Source of the DNA: an uncultured Clostridia bacterium
Lineage (GTDB): Bacteria; Bacillota; Clostridia; Christensenellales; Borkfalkiaceae
Length of the DNA: 64,000 nucleotides
Direction: 5' to 3'
Assembly (NCBI GenBank): GCA_947626685.1
Contig: CANQTD010000003.1
Coordinates: 1-64,000 of the forward strand
The notes beneath the pieces are model-generated. The model did no database searches, was not told where the DNA came from, and was given only the letters and a program-made list of their open reading frames with translations. Position numbers and translations under genes: made by a program. Below, piece by piece: positions 62,435-64,000 of this stretch. Numbering within the stretch: position 1 is the first letter of the stretch; every line of letters starts with the position of its first letter.

Positions 62435-63976
62435 TCACATGACAAAGTTGAGAATGGATTTCGTGACGAGCTCGTTTGCGTCGAAGAGCTTACAGATCTC
62501 CTCGATGGAACGCTCGCCGCTGTGCAGGCGGGATTCGCGGTAGATCGCCGCCGCCAGCGCTTCCCTCTCGTCGGCGAGCGCCAGCGCGTCCGCGTCGGAC
62601 AGGGCGTAGTAGATCTCCTCGCCCGCGTCGCAGATCTTGATCTCGCTCTCCTCGCCGAGAAGGGCGTATTTCGAATAGACGTCCGCGAACGCCTGCAAGA
62701 ACGCCACGCTCTTCTTCTCGCCGATGTCGAGGCGGTGGACGGGCAGCTCCTTATAGATATTGAGAATGACGGAGCCGTACGAATCCTCCTCGTTGCGGCA
62801 GACGAGGTCGTGCAGAATGGAGAGCTTGACGATCTCGTCGCCCTCGCAGTCCAAGAGGACCTCGCGCAGCAGGTCGTCCGCGCGGCATTTCACGGCGACT
62901 TTCGAGGCGAGAAGCTGCAACTTCTCGTCGTGCCCCTCCATCTCGTCGAAGGCGAGGCGGAACATCTCGTCGAAGGCAGGCATGTCGGGATAGCCGTCCT
63001 CGGCTTCGTCTGCGTGCGCCGCTTCGAGAAGATAGCCGGCGACGTCGCGGTACTTCGATTCGGGCAGACGGTAGAAATACGTCATCGTAAATCCCTCTTC
63101 GCCCTCGCCGTCGCGGAGCATACGCAACTGTCCGAGATACCAGAGGGCCACCTCCTTGCGGGGGAAGAGGGTGGTGAGCGTTTCGAGCGAGCAGATGGCC
63201 TCGTCGAGTTCCCCCATGTGAAAGCCCGCCACGGCGTGGAACCAGAGCACGTTCTCGTCGTAGGGAAGGCGTTCTTTGAGAAGGGTGAGCTTGGCGTAGG
63301 CGCGGCTGTGGAGCCCCGTCTCGCAGAGCGCGGTGGCAATGCGGTACAGATCGTCGGTCGCCGAGACGGGAAGTTCGTCGAGACGGCGCGCGACCTCCTT
63401 TGCCTCCTCCCGCTTTTCGAGCGCGCCCAAAACGGCGCAGTACGTCGTGAGGATCTGCACGTTGTCGGGGTGACGCGCGATGAGTTCCTCGCACGTCTTT
63501 TCCGCCTCCGCGTCCTCCCCCATCATGAGGGTGCACATGGCCGAGAGCCCCGCGGCGGAGGGATAGTCGGAGCTCTCCTCGGGGATCTCCGCAAAGACCT
63601 CGCGCGCCTCTTCGAGACTGCCGCTTTTGAGAAGGGCGAGCCCCTGTTCAAGCAGCTCGGGATGAGAAGTCTCCATCCCTTCCGCGTGGACGAGGCGCAG
63701 CGCGGGCGCGTTCTCGGGCGGGTCGGGCTCTCTCAGCATGGAAGGAAGCGGATCCTCGTCGCTCTCCAAAAGGGCGCGGCGGTAGTAGTATTCCGACTGA
63801 AATTCGTTCCCCATGTTCATAAATGCGACGGCGAGCCCCTCGTAGCCCTCGGAAAAATCGTCCGTGGAACAGGTGTCGAGAAAGCGGAACCACGCGTCGG
63901 CGGCGAGCGGCCAGAGCCCGAGCGTCTCATAGACGTCGGCGTAGATCTCATAGGCGTCGACGACGGGCTTGTTCAT
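62435..63976 (-). CDS. TPR-repeat protein (start possibly beyond window)
   Basis: At least 513 residues of helical tetratricopeptide-type repeats (for example GYEGLAVAFMNMGNEFQSEY, LLEQGLALLKSGSLEEAREV, LTTYCAVLGALEKREEAKEV, LWFHAVAGFHMGELDEAICS), followed by an acidic C-terminal helical region. No signal peptide. The frame stays open to the window edge (8 more codons) and the SD before the ATG at 63976 is only 3 bases away, so the real start may lie further upstream. First visible gene of the operon TPR - HEAT-like - M14 - tadA. Confidence 0.8.
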   Translation of the reverse strand: MNKPVVDAYEIYADVYETLGLWPLAADAWFRFLDTCSTDDFSEGYEGLAVAFMNMGNEFQSEYYYRRALLESDEDPLPSMLREPDPPENAPALRLVHAEGMETSHPELLEQGLALLKSGSLEEAREVFAEIPEESSDYPSAAGLSAMCTLMMGEDAEAEKTCEELIARHPDNVQILTTYCAVLGALEKREEAKEVARRLDELPVSATDDLYRIATALCETGLHSRAYAKLTLLKERLPYDENVLWFHAVAGFHMGELDEAICSLETLTTLFPRKEVALWYLGQLRMLRDGEGEEGFTMTYFYRLPESKYRDVAGYLLEAAHADEAEDGYPDMPAFDEMFRLAFDEMEGHDEKLQLLASKVAVKCRADDLLREVLLDCEGDEIVKLSILHDLVCRNEEDSYGSVILNIYKELPVHRLDIGEKKSVAFLQAFADVYSKYALLGEESEIKICDAGEEIYYALSDADALALADEREALAAAIYRESRLHSGERSIEEICKLFDANELVTKSILNFVM

Positions 63977-64000
63977 GCGCTCCCGCTTGTTGAGGATCGT

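Overview
The window looks like chromosome of a G+C-rich, low-to-moderately studied member of the Bacillota (class Clostridia, probably a gut lineage near the Christensenellales). The grounds are: the order prs - pth - mfd - peptidyl-prolyl isomerase lipoprotein, which is the Bacillus/Clostridium order; lipoprotein signal peptides with no outer-membrane genes; Shine-Dalgarno sites of the AGGAGG type and textbook TTGACA-17-TATAAT promoters; the clostridial 'radical SAM + TIGR03915' repair pair; and host-surface type proteins (M60 peptidase, BspA-type leucine-rich repeats, InlB/Flg_new repeats). The taxonomic placement is inference.

Layout. 1-7.2 kb: a divergent pair of secreted metallopeptidases, an M60-type surface protein cut by the window edge and an M6-type lipoprotein. 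7.3-9.8 kb: an A+T-rich MORN-repeat gene, a gene remnant, tRNA-Ser(GGA) and a 34-bp tandem repeat. 9.9-28.6 kb: one 18.6-kb gene for a 6,215-residue exported protein built from about 17-18 tandem modules of about 190 residues followed by InlB-like repeats. 28.8-31.8 kb: an ABC importer operon headed by a TM1266-type regulator behind a structured leader. 31.9-35.6 kb: response regulator, sensor kinase and a membrane-anchored exported protein. 35.7-37.7 kb: a repair pair with a LexA-type box and a leaderless start. 37.8-49.5 kb: housekeeping genes (ferritin-like, uppP, PPIase, mfd, pth, prs, malic enzyme, an XRE/membrane pair). 49.6-60.2 kb: bioY, metK, two lipoproteins, an XRE repressor, a radical SAM protein and an ABC-F protein, separated by intergenic mosaics of repeats. 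60.2-64 kb: an operon of TPR protein, helical-repeat protein, M14 carboxypeptidase and tadA, entering from beyond the right edge.

The strongest candidate for something undescribed is a small structured RNA present twice, at 50,777-50,934 (+) and 56,606-56,450 (-). Each copy has its own promoter, starts at the first base of a 15-16 bp closing stem, has an inner stem and a U-rich apical loop, a compensatory 6-7 bp pairing between that loop and the segment 3' of the closing stem, and then an intrinsic terminator. Both lie upstream of a lipoprotein gene on the same strand. The second candidate is the giant modular protein, whose repeats read as long runs of amphipathic beta strands. A third theme is leaderless transcription: three genes (two radical SAM genes and bioY) have strong promoters whose -10 box ends 6-8 bases before the ATG and no ribosome binding site.

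All calls come from reading the sequence; no database search, folding program or structure prediction was run.
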